Source: an uncultured bacterium (GTDB lineage: Bacteria; Cloacimonadota; Cloacimonadia; Cloacimonadales; Cloacimonadaceae). From it: a DNA stretch of 19,887 bases. The DNA lies in assembly GCA_937924555.1 (NCBI GenBank), contig CALDSN010000126.1, forward strand, positions 1 through 19,887. Direction: 5' to 3'. This document shows positions 1 through 7,378 of the stretch, piece after piece. Position 1 is the stretch's first letter. Each line of letters starts with the position of its first letter. Both the position numbers and the translations under genes were made by a program. The notes below the pieces were generated by a model. The model ran no database searches. It saw only the letters and a list, made by a program, of their open reading frames with translations, and was not told the origin of the DNA.

Positions 1-91
1 TCCCGTGTTAACCGCCTCAAGAACGGTAACTCAGGACACAGGTATTTCTTCCCACCAGGCACAATAATGTCAAGCTTTTCCCTGAAGTCAC

Positions 92-152
92 TACCTGATC
101 ATTACCTAATCATTGCATGTTTCGTATGTAATGATTAGGTAATGATCAGGTA
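92..152. repeat. Near-perfect inverted repeat (27-bp arms) upstream of the HisRS-like gene
   Basis: Arms 92-118 and 126-152 are complementary at 26 of 27 positions, around a 7-nt loop at 119-125. The right arm is also internally repetitive: the word TAATGAT recurs at 11-bp intervals (about 129, 140 and 151), so the element is both palindromic and tandem. It is AT-rich and has no T-tract, which argues against a simple intrinsic terminator. It could be a dispersed intergenic palindrome or an operator array. I found no second copy in this window. Confidence 0.8.
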
Positions 153-260
153 ATGATGCCAAGAGAAGCTCCGGATACCACATCAGGCAAGGCATGAAAA
201 AACATTGACAGGAATAAGCTTATACCCAAACTTGGGCTAAAGAATCGATATGGAGTGTAC

Positions 261-1544
261 ATGGCTCAGGAGCCTAACCGCTTTCACGAATTCATGCCGG
301 ATAAGGTTTGGAAGTGGAAGATTTTAGAAGAGAAGATGGACAAGGTGCTTGCCTTGCATGACTATCAAGAGATACGCCTCTCTGTGTTGCAGGATTATCA
401 GGTGCTACATAAAGGGATAACCGCCCTGATGCAGGGTTCTGAAGCAGATTATGCCGTGCAATCAGTGCTGTCCCTTTCTGCCCCGGAAAGCAAACTTAGT
501 TTGTTAAGTTTGCGTCCCGAAGGCACCATCAGCGTGTTGCACCACACCGCCAGGATTATCAATCCCGGGGAAGTGCACCGCTTTTACTATTCGGGACCAA
601 TGTTCCGCAAGGCTGATGCTTTGAAACAAATGGAGTTCTACCAGCTTGGAGTGGAGCTTTTGGGTAGCGAAAGCATCCTTTCCGAAAACGAGGTGATAAG
701 CCTGGGAATGAAGCTGTGCCAGGACTTGGGCTTGACCGATTTACGGCTGGACATAAACTCCTATGGCTGCATCAAATGCCGTGATGACTTCTTCAGCGAC
801 CTGCGCAAGTATTTGGAAGAGCACAAACAGAGTTATTGCGATAGTTGCTTCCGCGAACTTTATGCCAATCCCTTCAGCGAAACCCGCTGTCAGGACCCGG
901 CGTGCCAACACTCTCTGGAAAATGGTCCACAGATTGGAGCTTATCTGTGCGACACTTGCAAATCGAACTTCACCCGGGTGAAAAAGATTCAAGCAAATCT
1001 GGGCAATAGATATAAGGTTAACCCCTATCTTTTCAAGAACTTTGCATATTATAACGAAACAGTATTTGATTTTATCTTAACTCATGAAGGCAAAGAGATT
1101 GTTATCGGCGGTGGAGGGCGTTATGATTACCTTTCTGCCCGCATCACCGGCAAGAAAATACCCGCTGTGGGATTTTACCTTAACCTGGATATTCTGTTTG
1201 AGATTATGGAAGCCAGGAAACTCTTCCATGACAAACAGCATGATTTTATGGTTTATATCTGCTCAGAAAGCGAAAATATGGAGATGATGACCCTGCAAAT
1301 CGCTCAGGAACTGCATGATCAGGGGATAATGACCATCCTTTCCCCCGAAGTGGGCAATGCACTTACCGAGGAGCAGAATGCCAGCGCAAAAGGTTGTGCG
1401 TTGATGATTATCATTCGCGATGACAACATCAGAGAAGGAAAGATACTGCTACGCAATCTGATGAAAGAACATCAGGACTATGTTTCACTGAAGGATACAC
1501 TTCCTGCTATCCTACTGGCGAGAAAAGCTTTAAATAAAGATTAG
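261..1544 (+). CDS. Histidyl-tRNA synthetase-like protein, predicted non-catalytic paralogue
   Basis: This 427-residue class II aminoacyl-tRNA-synthetase fold is built like HisRS. It has an RPEGT segment (85-89), a motif-2-like FYYSGPMFR stretch (108-116), the second histidine motif GGGGRYDYL (283-291), and an anticodon-binding-like C-terminal domain from about 330. Four Cys pairs (170/173, 193/196, 210/215, 230/233) match the zinc-type insertion of clostridial-style HisRS. Key catalytic elements are missing. The RGLDYY histidine-binding motif reads KNFAYY (259-264), the motif 2 loop Arg region reads KQMEFYQ (122-128), and the motif 3 GLER Arg is replaced in LNLDIL (307-312). It is therefore probably not a working tRNA synthetase. 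HisZ is the best known relative of this kind, but HisZ lacks the C-terminal domain and the Cys pairs. The start at 261 is preferred over GTG 255 because GGAG (252-255) lies 5 nt upstream of it. Confidence 0.8.
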   Translation: MAQEPNRFHEFMPDKVWKWKILEEKMDKVLALHDYQEIRLSVLQDYQVLHKGITALMQGSEADYAVQSVLSLSAPESKLSLLSLRPEGTISVLHHTARIINPGEVHRFYYSGPMFRKADALKQMEFYQLGVELLGSESILSENEVISLGMKLCQDLGLTDLRLDINSYGCIKCRDDFFSDLRKYLEEHKQSYCDSCFRELYANPFSETRCQDPACQHSLENGPQIGAYLCDTCKSNFTRVKKIQANLGNRYKVNPYLFKNFAYYNETVFDFILTHEGKEIVIGGGGRYDYLSARITGKKIPAVGFYLNLDILFEIMEARKLFHDKQHDFMVYICSESENMEMMTLQIAQELHDQGIMTILSPEVGNALTEEQNASAKGCALMIIIRDDNIREGKILLRNLMKEHQDYVSLKDTLPAILLARKALNKD

Positions 1545-1559
1545 ACCAAAGGAGACAAC

Positions 1560-1931
1560 ATGCAATCAGTAATGACCCACCGTGCCCCCGCCGCAATTGG
1601 CCCATATTCGCAAGCAATAATGAAGAATAACACCCTCTTTGTGAGCGGTCAGCTCGGTTTTGAGCCCACTACTCTGCAAATGCCTGCCAGCTTTGAGGAG
1701 CAGGCAAACCTGGTGTTCAGCAACATTAAAGCTATATTGGAAGCCGCAGGTATGGGCATGAGCCATATCGTTAAAGTTACTGTATTCCTGAAAGATATGA
1801 ACGATTTTGCCCAATTGAACGAGATCTATGCGCGTAACTTCAGCGCACCATTCCCCGCCAGAGAAGCGGTGCAGGTGGCAAGATTGCCCAAAGACGGCTT
1901 GATTGAGATTTCAGTTATTGCCATGAGATAA
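1560..1931 (+). CDS. ridA: RidA family reactive enamine/imine deaminase
   Basis: At 123 residues this is the normal length for RidA (YjgF/YER057c/UK114). RidA hydrolyses reactive enamine/imine intermediates, such as 2-aminoacrylate from PLP enzymes, to keto acids and ammonia in the cytosol as a trimer. Visible signatures are IGPYSQA near residue 13, VSGQLG, the PFPAREAVQVARLPK block with the substrate-binding Arg, and a terminal IEI segment carrying the usual Glu. A strong AAAGGAG lies just before the ATG. The gene follows the HisRS-like gene by 15 nt and precedes the adenosyltransferase by 2 nt, so co-transcription is likely. Nothing looks degenerate. Confidence 0.93.
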   Translation: MQSVMTHRAPAAIGPYSQAIMKNNTLFVSGQLGFEPTTLQMPASFEEQANLVFSNIKAILEAAGMGMSHIVKVTVFLKDMNDFAQLNEIYARNFSAPFPAREAVQVARLPKDGLIEISVIAMR

Positions 1932-1933
1932 GC

Positions 1934-2476
1934 ATGAGCATCACCACCAAAGGCGGAGACAAGGGACAAACCTCGCTGTATAGCGGGGAACGAGTATGGA
2001 AGGATGATCTTCGAGTTGATGCCTATGGCTCGCTGGATGAACTGGATGCCAATCTTGGAGTGTGTAAGCACTATGTGGAGAATCCCGAAATTGTGGCATT
2101 ACTGGTGGATATTCAGAACAAGCTGTATCGAGTGATGGGACAGCTTGCCTCCAAGAGCGCAGAGTATCCATATCCCATCTGCCCCAAGGATGTGGATTAT
2201 CTAACCGATTTAATACACCACTACGAGGCTGCGGTGCCCCTTACCGGCTTCGTTATTCCTGGTTCCTGCCTTGCCTCTGCCAAGCTGGATGTTTGCCGCA
2301 CCATTGTACGCAGAGCTGAACGCAGGATGATAGCTCTTTCCCGCGAGGAAAGCATCGTTCCCGAACTGCTGGGCTTTGTTAACCGGCTATCGGATATGTT
2401 CTTCATCTTGGCAAGATTCATCGAGCAGGAAAAAGGGGTTCTAAGCTACAAAAGCAAGCCGGAAAGCGGTTGCTGA
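1934..2476 (+). CDS. PduO/MMAB-type ATP:cob(I)alamin adenosyltransferase
   Basis: This 180-residue protein fits the PduO-type corrinoid adenosyltransferase family, which moves adenosyl from ATP to cob(I)alamin to make coenzyme B12. The N-terminal TTKGGDKGQTSLYSGERV (4-21) is the ATP-binding signature. A YGSLDELDANLG block follows, then the helical IVRRAERRMIAL and LGFVNRLSDMFFILAR segments, which carry the conserved Arg and Asp residues of the active site. The start lies 2 nt after the ridA stop, indicating translational coupling. It implies that the organism uses or salvages B12. No cobalamin riboswitch was seen upstream. The C-terminal tail after the last helix is short and variable. Confidence 0.93.
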   Translation: MSITTKGGDKGQTSLYSGERVWKDDLRVDAYGSLDELDANLGVCKHYVENPEIVALLVDIQNKLYRVMGQLASKSAEYPYPICPKDVDYLTDLIHHYEAAVPLTGFVIPGSCLASAKLDVCRTIVRRAERRMIALSREESIVPELLGFVNRLSDMFFILARFIEQEKGVLSYKSKPESGC

Positions 2477-2493
2477 CATAAACAGGAGATTTC

Positions 2494-3243
2494 ATGCATA
2501 AAATAGTACTTATCAGACATGGCGAGAGCACTTGGAATAAAGAAAACCTCTTCACCGGATGGACTGATGTTGACCTTTCCGAAAAGGGTCTCAGTGAAGC
2601 CCATGCTGCAGGCAAGCGACTGAAAGAAGAGGGCTTTGTGTTCGATGAAGCCTGGACATCCATGCTGAAAAGAGCCATCCGTACCCTGTGGATAACATTG
2701 GATGAGATGGATCTGATGTACACCCCCGTGCATCACGACTGGCGTTTGAACGAAAGGCACTATGGTGCTTTGCAGGGCTTGAACAAAGCGGAAACGGCAG
2801 CCAAATACGGCGAAGATCAAGTTAAGATTTGGCGCAGAAGCTTTGATGTTCCGCCCCCTGCATTGGAACTAACCGATGCCAGATATCCGGGCTTTGACCC
2901 TCGCTATGCCGAGTTGAGAAAAGCGCAATTGCCCTTGTGCGAATCACTGAAAGATACCTGTGCCCGCACGATGCCCTTTTGGAACGATGTTATCCTTCCC
3001 CGCTTGGCTGCAGGACAAAGGATGATTATCGCAGCACATGGCAACAGCCTTAGGGCAATTGTGAAGAACCTTGATGGCATCAGCGATGAAGACATTGTAA
3101 ATTTGAACATACCCACTGGGATTCCCCTTGTGTATGAGTTTGATGCTAAGCTGCAACCCATCAACCATTATTATCTCGCCGATGCCGATGCGGTGGCAGC
3201 CGCTGAAGCAGCCGTGGCAAATCAAGCCAAGGCAAAGGTTTAA
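2494..3243 (+). CDS. gpmA: 2,3-bisphosphoglycerate-dependent phosphoglycerate mutase
   Basis: This 249-residue dPGM interconverts 3- and 2-phosphoglycerate in glycolysis and gluconeogenesis through a phosphohistidine. The phosphorylated His is in LIRHGES (H9), followed by the family-specific NLFTGWTDVDLSEKG. RLNERHYGALQGLNK and the RRSFDVPPP segment are present, and AAHGNSLRAI supplies the second catalytic His (H182). The length is typical. Only the Ala-rich tail after about residue 232 (AVAAAEAAVANQAKAKV) looks like a lineage-specific extension. AGGAGA sits 5 nt before the ATG. It lies 17 nt after the adenosyltransferase gene. Confidence 0.97.
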   Translation: MHKIVLIRHGESTWNKENLFTGWTDVDLSEKGLSEAHAAGKRLKEEGFVFDEAWTSMLKRAIRTLWITLDEMDLMYTPVHHDWRLNERHYGALQGLNKAETAAKYGEDQVKIWRRSFDVPPPALELTDARYPGFDPRYAELRKAQLPLCESLKDTCARTMPFWNDVILPRLAAGQRMIIAAHGNSLRAIVKNLDGISDEDIVNLNIPTGIPLVYEFDAKLQPINHYYLADADAVAAAEAAVANQAKAKV

Positions 3244-3318
3244 ACCAATTACAGGATATTTCGCTTGACTAATACCAAGCAAGAATCAGAATAGCACAAA
3301 ACACCAAGGAGATACACC

Positions 3319-3489
3319 ATGGCAGTTAAGATCGATAAAGATACTTGCATTGGCTGCGGCGCATGCGTTGACGTATGCCCGGTTAATGCTCTCAGCATGG
3401 AAGATGGAAAAGCCGTCTGTGATGAAGGCGCATGCATTGATTGCGGAGCCTGCATCGCAACTTGCCCCGTGCAAGCCATTTCCGAATAA
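3319..3489 (+). CDS. Small 2[4Fe-4S] ferredoxin
   Basis: A 56-residue protein starting at ATG 3319 behind a good AAGGAG site (3305-3310). It has two classical CxxCxxCxxxCP cluster motifs: Cys 10, 13, 16 and 20 (ending in CPV), and Cys 39, 42, 45 and 49 (again ending in CPV). The internal duplication is typical of clostridial-type 2[4Fe-4S] ferredoxins, low-potential electron carriers in anaerobes. An extra Cys at position 34 lies between the motifs. The gene is followed directly by a terminator hairpin, so it probably ends the transcription unit that starts at the HisRS-like gene, or is expressed alone. Partner enzymes cannot be read from the neighbours. Confidence 0.96.
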   Translation: MAVKIDKDTCIGCGACVDVCPVNALSMEDGKAVCDEGACIDCGACIATCPVQAISE

Positions 3490-3509
3490 GCCAATCAGAA
3501 TCCGGATTT

Positions 3510-3555
3510 AAGATGGGAGAGGGAGCACTGTGCTTTCCCTTCCATCTTTCGTTTT
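3510..3555 (+). terminator. Intrinsic terminator after the ferredoxin gene
   Basis: Arms 3510-3526 and 3532-3548 form a 17-position stem (13 Watson-Crick pairs, three G-U pairs, one A-C mismatch) around a 5-nt loop. A T-rich tail (3547-3555) follows. It lies 20 nt after the ferredoxin stop and before the beta-helix gene. Confidence 0.8.
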
Positions 3556-3581
3556 AACCCCCAACTCTAATGAGGTGAGAT

Positions 3582-6164
3582 ATGAAACATCTATATGCAG
3601 CCATTATCTTTGTGTTTGTCGTTGCTTCTCTGTGCTCCATACAGGTTAGCGGAGAACAATCTGGCACCTGGACTTCTGCCAATAACCCCTACCAGGTGGT
3701 GGGAAATATCACCGTACCAACGGGGGCAAATCTAACAATCGAGCCCGGAGTGCGCGTATTGATTACAGGGAATTTTCAGATTACTATCGCAGGTACTATG
3801 ACTGCTGTGGGTGCGGTGGCAGACAGTATCCGCTTCATAAATGCCCAGACCCCTGTAACAACCCTATGGCCCGGTTTGCGTTTTGAGAACACCACGCAAC
3901 CCAGTAACCTTAGCAGAGTGTACATAGAGTATGCAACTTATGGCATCCGCTGCATGAATTCTCCCCTCACTGTTTCTGCATCACACATCACTCTGTGCCA
4001 GAAAGGTATGGAACTATACGCCATTGGCAGTAACAATCCATCCGTGGTTACGGTGCAAAACAACCTTATTGAGCGCTGTATCCAAAACGGCATTCTTATC
4101 TCACAAAACAGCAATGCTACAGTTAACAACAACGAACTTCGCCGTAATGGCACAGGAACCCAGTTCATGGCTGCCATCCAGCTTTCCAATCAGTCACCTG
4201 GAGGGAGCAATAACCCCATCGTCAGCAATAATCATATTCACCATAATCTAAAGCAAGGCATCTCCGCTTGGGATGTGGTTGGTGCAAGCGCCATAAACCC
4301 ACAGATTACCAACAACATCATAGAATATAACTACACTGGACTTTACCTGCTAAATGCCTCAGGCTATGTGGCAGACAATCAGATAAATAACAATTTCATT
4401 CCCGGTGATATGAATTCCGGTGCAGGAGTTATGGTATCTGGTGTCACCTCCGTGCCTTACTTTGAACGGAATACCATCACCGGGAACTATACCGGCTTAT
4501 ACATAACCAACAATGCAGTGCCTGTGCTGGGGGATATGGCATCCAATCATATCTGGGCACAGGGCGAAAACGTAATCCGCAATAATATTGATGCCAATGG
4601 AGACCTGCATACCGTGTTTTGCGCTCAATATGCCAATGCCTCAAACACCATCAAAGCAGAAAACAATGATTGGGGTTTCTACACGCCGGATGAGATTGCC
4701 CAGAGCATCCAAGACCATGCCGATCTCAGCACTCTTCCCACCATAGATTATGAACCCTTTATCACCAATGTTTTACCCACATCTATCAATGGCACATATT
4801 TCTACGATGGTATATCAAATCTTTCCGAGGTTACTCTGCAACTCGTATCTGTTGCGGAGGGGCACATCATTCAGAGTTTTAGCTTGGTGGATACCAATAT
4901 CAACGTTACAGCTATAGTGGAAGAACCCTTCTATGCGATGATCGTGGCAACCCGTACCAGCGATTTGGGCTTGGTTTATGGTTGCTCAGGAGGATTCACC
5001 ACCCCCACGGTATTATATCCCGGAGATTTTGCCCCTGTTGATACGGGTAACATCTTGGTGAATGACGAAACACCTCCACACTATAAGCTGATGGGTGACC
5101 CGGTGGTGGAGAATGAACTTACCCTCCACCCGCAGATGAGCGGATTTGCTCTCTATGGCTGGGACACCATCGATTGGTTGTACCAAGAAGGAGACTTCCT
5201 GTATCTGAAAAAGCATCAACGACGCGTGAACGCAAATGTTGTCACCTTTGACCTCCCTGTTGGAACGGTGTGGACGAAAGTGCAGAACATCGGCGATGGC
5301 GACACATGGCAGCACTCTGAAGTTGTGGACAATGCAGGGACTATAAACGTTTCCACTGTCCATATCGACCGCTGCAGCACCTATATGGATACCCTGCCAT
5401 ACCTGCTTCACACGCGAAAGGATGCCCAAGGGAATGTGATAGATAAGATGATCCCCATGGAGAATGAGGATATGCTGTTCCGCTACCAAAACGGATATTT
5501 ACTTGCCAGAGAAAGCGTGGCTCATTTGGGTAACACCAACCCACTGGAACCGGGAGCACTGAGATTGTATGTATCCATGCCCACCGAGGATGATCCCGGC
5601 TATCTGGGATATAATGCCAATCTCCTCAGTGTCCCCCCCGGTCCATATAGTGTAAACCTATATTGGATTGCCCCGGCAATAAGCGGATCTAACTGGACTC
5701 ATTACAGAATCTACCGCAACCTAGAAGCCATTGCTGATATCCCCTTTAGCCAAAGCGAATATACCGACAATACCTTCCTGGCAAATGAAACAACCTATTA
5801 TGAAGTGCGCGCCACAGATGGTCAGGTGTTCAGCGACCCAACAAACTGGGTGCTGGTTACGATGGTTGGGGTTGAGGATGAACTGATTGCCCCCGTGCAG
5901 CTGAGTATATCTCCCAATCCAGCTCACTTGTCCAGTGGTGAGGGTGTAACCTTGAAGTTTGCCAATCTTCAGCACCGCAAAGTGGATCTGGCTGTTTATA
6001 ACATAAAAGGCCAGCTTGTGCATCAAAGTATGATGAAGGATATTGATAACTATCAATGGCAGGGCTGTGACTTAGCTGGCAAACGCTGTGCTTCAGGAAT
6101 ATACTTTTTGAAAGCAAAAGTTAGCGGGATGCCCCCCATCACCCGGAAAATTGTGGTGTATTAA
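3582..6164 (+). CDS. Secreted parallel beta-helix protein with FN3-like and C-terminal sorting domain
   Basis: An 860-residue exported protein. Residues 1-24 form a signal peptide, with likely cleavage after VSG. Residues from about 26 to 400 hold the GTWTSANNPYQVVGNITVP entry motif and many N-rich turns (NNPIVSNNHIHHN, NNIIEYNYTGLYL), typical of a right-handed parallel beta-helix (NosD/pectate-lyase-like). A beta-rich middle region follows. An FN3-like domain lies around 685-775 (YWIAPAISGSNWTHYRIYRN, TYYEVRATDG). The last 80 residues, with SISPNPAH, LAVYNIKGQLV and GIYFLKAKV, are a T9SS type A or FlgD-Ig-like sorting domain. It is probably surface-displayed or secreted. No catalytic residues can be assigned. 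GAGGTGA precedes the ATG, and the gene is flanked by terminators, so it is monocistronic. Confidence 0.9.
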   Translation: MKHLYAAIIFVFVVASLCSIQVSGEQSGTWTSANNPYQVVGNITVPTGANLTIEPGVRVLITGNFQITIAGTMTAVGAVADSIRFINAQTPVTTLWPGLRFENTTQPSNLSRVYIEYATYGIRCMNSPLTVSASHITLCQKGMELYAIGSNNPSVVTVQNNLIERCIQNGILISQNSNATVNNNELRRNGTGTQFMAAIQLSNQSPGGSNNPIVSNNHIHHNLKQGISAWDVVGASAINPQITNNIIEYNYTGLYLLNASGYVADNQINNNFIPGDMNSGAGVMVSGVTSVPYFERNTITGNYTGLYITNNAVPVLGDMASNHIWAQGENVIRNNIDANGDLHTVFCAQYANASNTIKAENNDWGFYTPDEIAQSIQDHADLSTLPTIDYEPFITNVLPTSINGTYFYDGISNLSEVTLQLVSVAEGHIIQSFSLVDTNINVTAIVEEPFYAMIVATRTSDLGLVYGCSGGFTTPTVLYPGDFAPVDTGNILVNDETPPHYKLMGDPVVENELTLHPQMSGFALYGWDTIDWLYQEGDFLYLKKHQRRVNANVVTFDLPVGTVWTKVQNIGDGDTWQHSEVVDNAGTINVSTVHIDRCSTYMDTLPYLLHTRKDAQGNVIDKMIPMENEDMLFRYQNGYLLARESVAHLGNTNPLEPGALRLYVSMPTEDDPGYLGYNANLLSVPPGPYSVNLYWIAPAISGSNWTHYRIYRNLEAIADIPFSQSEYTDNTFLANETTYYEVRATDGQVFSDPTNWVLVTMVGVEDELIAPVQLSISPNPAHLSSGEGVTLKFANLQHRKVDLAVYNIKGQLVHQSMMKDIDNYQWQGCDLAGKRCASGIYFLKAKVSGMPPITRKIVVY

Positions 6165-6190
6165 GCGGGATTTACAGATTTCTTACCTCA

Positions 6191-6223
6191 GGATAGCCTA
6201 TCAGCAGATGGGCTATCCTTTTT
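6191..6223 (+). terminator. Intrinsic terminator after the beta-helix gene
   Basis: GGATAGCC (6191-6198) pairs perfectly with GGCTATCC (6211-6218) around a 12-nt loop, and a run of T (6219-6223) follows. It lies 26 nt after the stop codon of the beta-helix gene. Confidence 0.85.
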
Positions 6224-6258
6224 CTATATAGCGTGTATCTCCCTTAATGCTTGTACTC

Positions 6259-6275
6259 TCTCAATGAGATTGAGA
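6259..6275. repeat. Small perfect palindrome in the ribH upstream region
   Basis: TCTCAAT (6259-6265) and ATTGAGA (6269-6275) form a 7-bp stem with a GAG loop. It lies between the terminator and the dispersed repeat, about 180 nt before ribH. It could be an operator, but the match is short enough to be chance. Confidence 0.35.
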
Positions 6276-6284
6276 AATGGGAGA

Positions 6285-6331
6285 AAATCTGTCACCGAGA
6301 AGCAGATTTGTCACCCGCTATATTATGAAGG
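6285..6331 (+). repeat. 47-bp dispersed repeat, copy 1 (inverted copy at 16327-16373)
   Basis: It matches the reverse complement of 16327-16373 at 38 of 47 positions. The outer blocks are conserved: the first 14 bp are identical and the last 22 differ at only two positions. The roughly 11-bp centre has diverged. Each copy contains TGTCACC twice, 19 bp apart (here at 6290 and 6309). This pattern of conserved flanks and a variable core in two unrelated intergenic regions shows a mobile or recurrent element rather than chance. Iterated subterminal sites are a feature of some transposon ends (IS21-type, for example), but no transposase gene is nearby. Confidence 0.75.
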
Positions 6332-6452
6332 AAATGAGCAACGTTATGCATGCAAAATCTCTCAATCGCGTATGGCAAGATTTTCCTTGAACTAAATCGC
6401 TAAGTATATATCTTGGCATTTCTGGAAAAATACAATGCTCAAGGAGCTAAAC

Positions 6453-6932
6453 ATGAAGGTTATAGAAGGAAAACTGGTATCCAAAGGATATCGCATCGCT
6501 TTGGTAGTTAGCAGGTTTAACGAGTTCATCGGTCACAAGCTGTTGGATGGTGCCCTCGATTGCCTAGTGCGTCATGAAGTTAAAGACAAGGATATTAGTG
6601 TTATCTGGGTTCCTGGTGCTTTCGAGATCCCGATGGTAGCTCAAGAAGCAGCCATGGATAAAAATATCGATGCGGTTATCTGCTTGGGTGCTGTTATTCG
6701 CGGAGCAACTCCACACTTCGAATATGTGAGTGCAGAGGTAACCAAAGGCATAGCCCAGGTGAGTCTTGGCACACGTAAACCGGTTATTTACGGGGTTTTG
6801 ACCACCGATAGCGTGGAACAGGCAATTGAGCGTGCGGGGACAAAAGCAGGGAACAAGGGCTTTAGTGCAGCAAGTGCTGCTTTGGAAATGCTGAACCTTA
6901 TTGGGGAGATTCGTAATGGGTCAAAGGCGTAA
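6453..6932 (+). CDS. ribH: 6,7-dimethyl-8-ribityllumazine synthase
   Basis: A 159-residue lumazine synthase, the penultimate step of riboflavin synthesis, joining the ribityl-diaminouracil and dihydroxybutanone phosphate; it acts in the cytosol, often as a 60-mer or pentamer. Signatures: VVSRFNEFI (substrate-binding Phe), VPGAFEIPMVAQ, the AVIRGATPHFEYV loop with the catalytic His, and YGVLTTDSVEQAIERAG. The ATG at 6453 is preferred over 6435 because AAGGAG (6441-6446) lies 6 nt upstream and gives the usual family length. Its 3' end overlaps nusB by 17 nt. No FMN riboswitch consensus was recognised in the 229 nt between the preceding terminator and this start. Confidence 0.96.
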   Translation: MKVIEGKLVSKGYRIALVVSRFNEFIGHKLLDGALDCLVRHEVKDKDISVIWVPGAFEIPMVAQEAAMDKNIDAVICLGAVIRGATPHFEYVSAEVTKGIAQVSLGTRKPVIYGVLTTDSVEQAIERAGTKAGNKGFSAASAALEMLNLIGEIRNGSKA

Positions 6933-7374
6933 AGCCAGAGAAATGGCAGTTCAATGCCTCTATTCGCTTGAATTCACGGAAGTGGAAGGCGAGTTTAGAG
7001 AATACCAGTTACTAAATGAATATCCGGAGATTCTGGGGAATCTCGGCGCATCTGAGGGTATTAACCCAGGCAGTTCGGTGTATGCCTTTGCTGATGATTT
7101 GGTGAAAAATAGCATCATCAACATTAACGATGTGGAAGCAGAGATAGAGAAGCACACCGATAACTGGAGTCTGGACACAATTGCTCGCTTGGATAGGAGT
7201 ATTTTGAGCGTGGCAGTGTATGAGTTATTGTTTACTGATACCCCGCCTGCAGTGGTGATAAATGAAGCAATCGAGATATCCAAGAGGTTTTGTAGTGAAG
7301 CTTCAGGTAAATTCATTAACGGTATTCTGGACGCGATAAACAAAGAATTAAGTAACAAGAACCGGATGGTCTAA
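6916..7374 (+). CDS. nusB: Transcription antitermination factor NusB
   Basis: A 152-residue all-helical NusB, which pairs with NusE (S10) on boxA RNA in rRNA antitermination. It begins with the Arg-rich RRKAREMAVQCLYSLEF and ends with the conserved block LDTIARLDRSILSVAVYEL, VVINEAIEISKRF and FINGILDAI. The ATG at 6916 is chosen because GGGGAG (6903-6908) sits 7 nt upstream; it overlaps the end of ribH by 17 nt. ribH-nusB adjacency is a widespread bacterial arrangement. The middle section (about 27-60) is a little longer and less conserved than in E. coli. Confidence 0.96.
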   Translation: MGQRRKAREMAVQCLYSLEFTEVEGEFREYQLLNEYPEILGNLGASEGINPGSSVYAFADDLVKNSIININDVEAEIEKHTDNWSLDTIARLDRSILSVAVYELLFTDTPPAVVINEAIEISKRFCSEASGKFINGILDAINKELSNKNRMV

Positions 7375-7378
7375 GCCA

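Noticed and set aside
1..138. Frame open from the window edge to TAG at 136-138, as a possible 3' end of an upstream gene
   Set aside because: The 45-codon translation has no recognisable family signature, and its last third is simply the 92-152 palindrome read through. Not supported as a gene.
5013..5489. 158-codon open frame on the minus strand inside the beta-helix gene
   Set aside because: Fully contained in a well-supported gene, with no ribosome binding site and no recognisable protein features.
6224..6452. FMN riboswitch upstream of ribH
   Set aside because: I looked for the conserved FMN aptamer words and did not find them; only a small palindrome and the 47-bp repeat are present.
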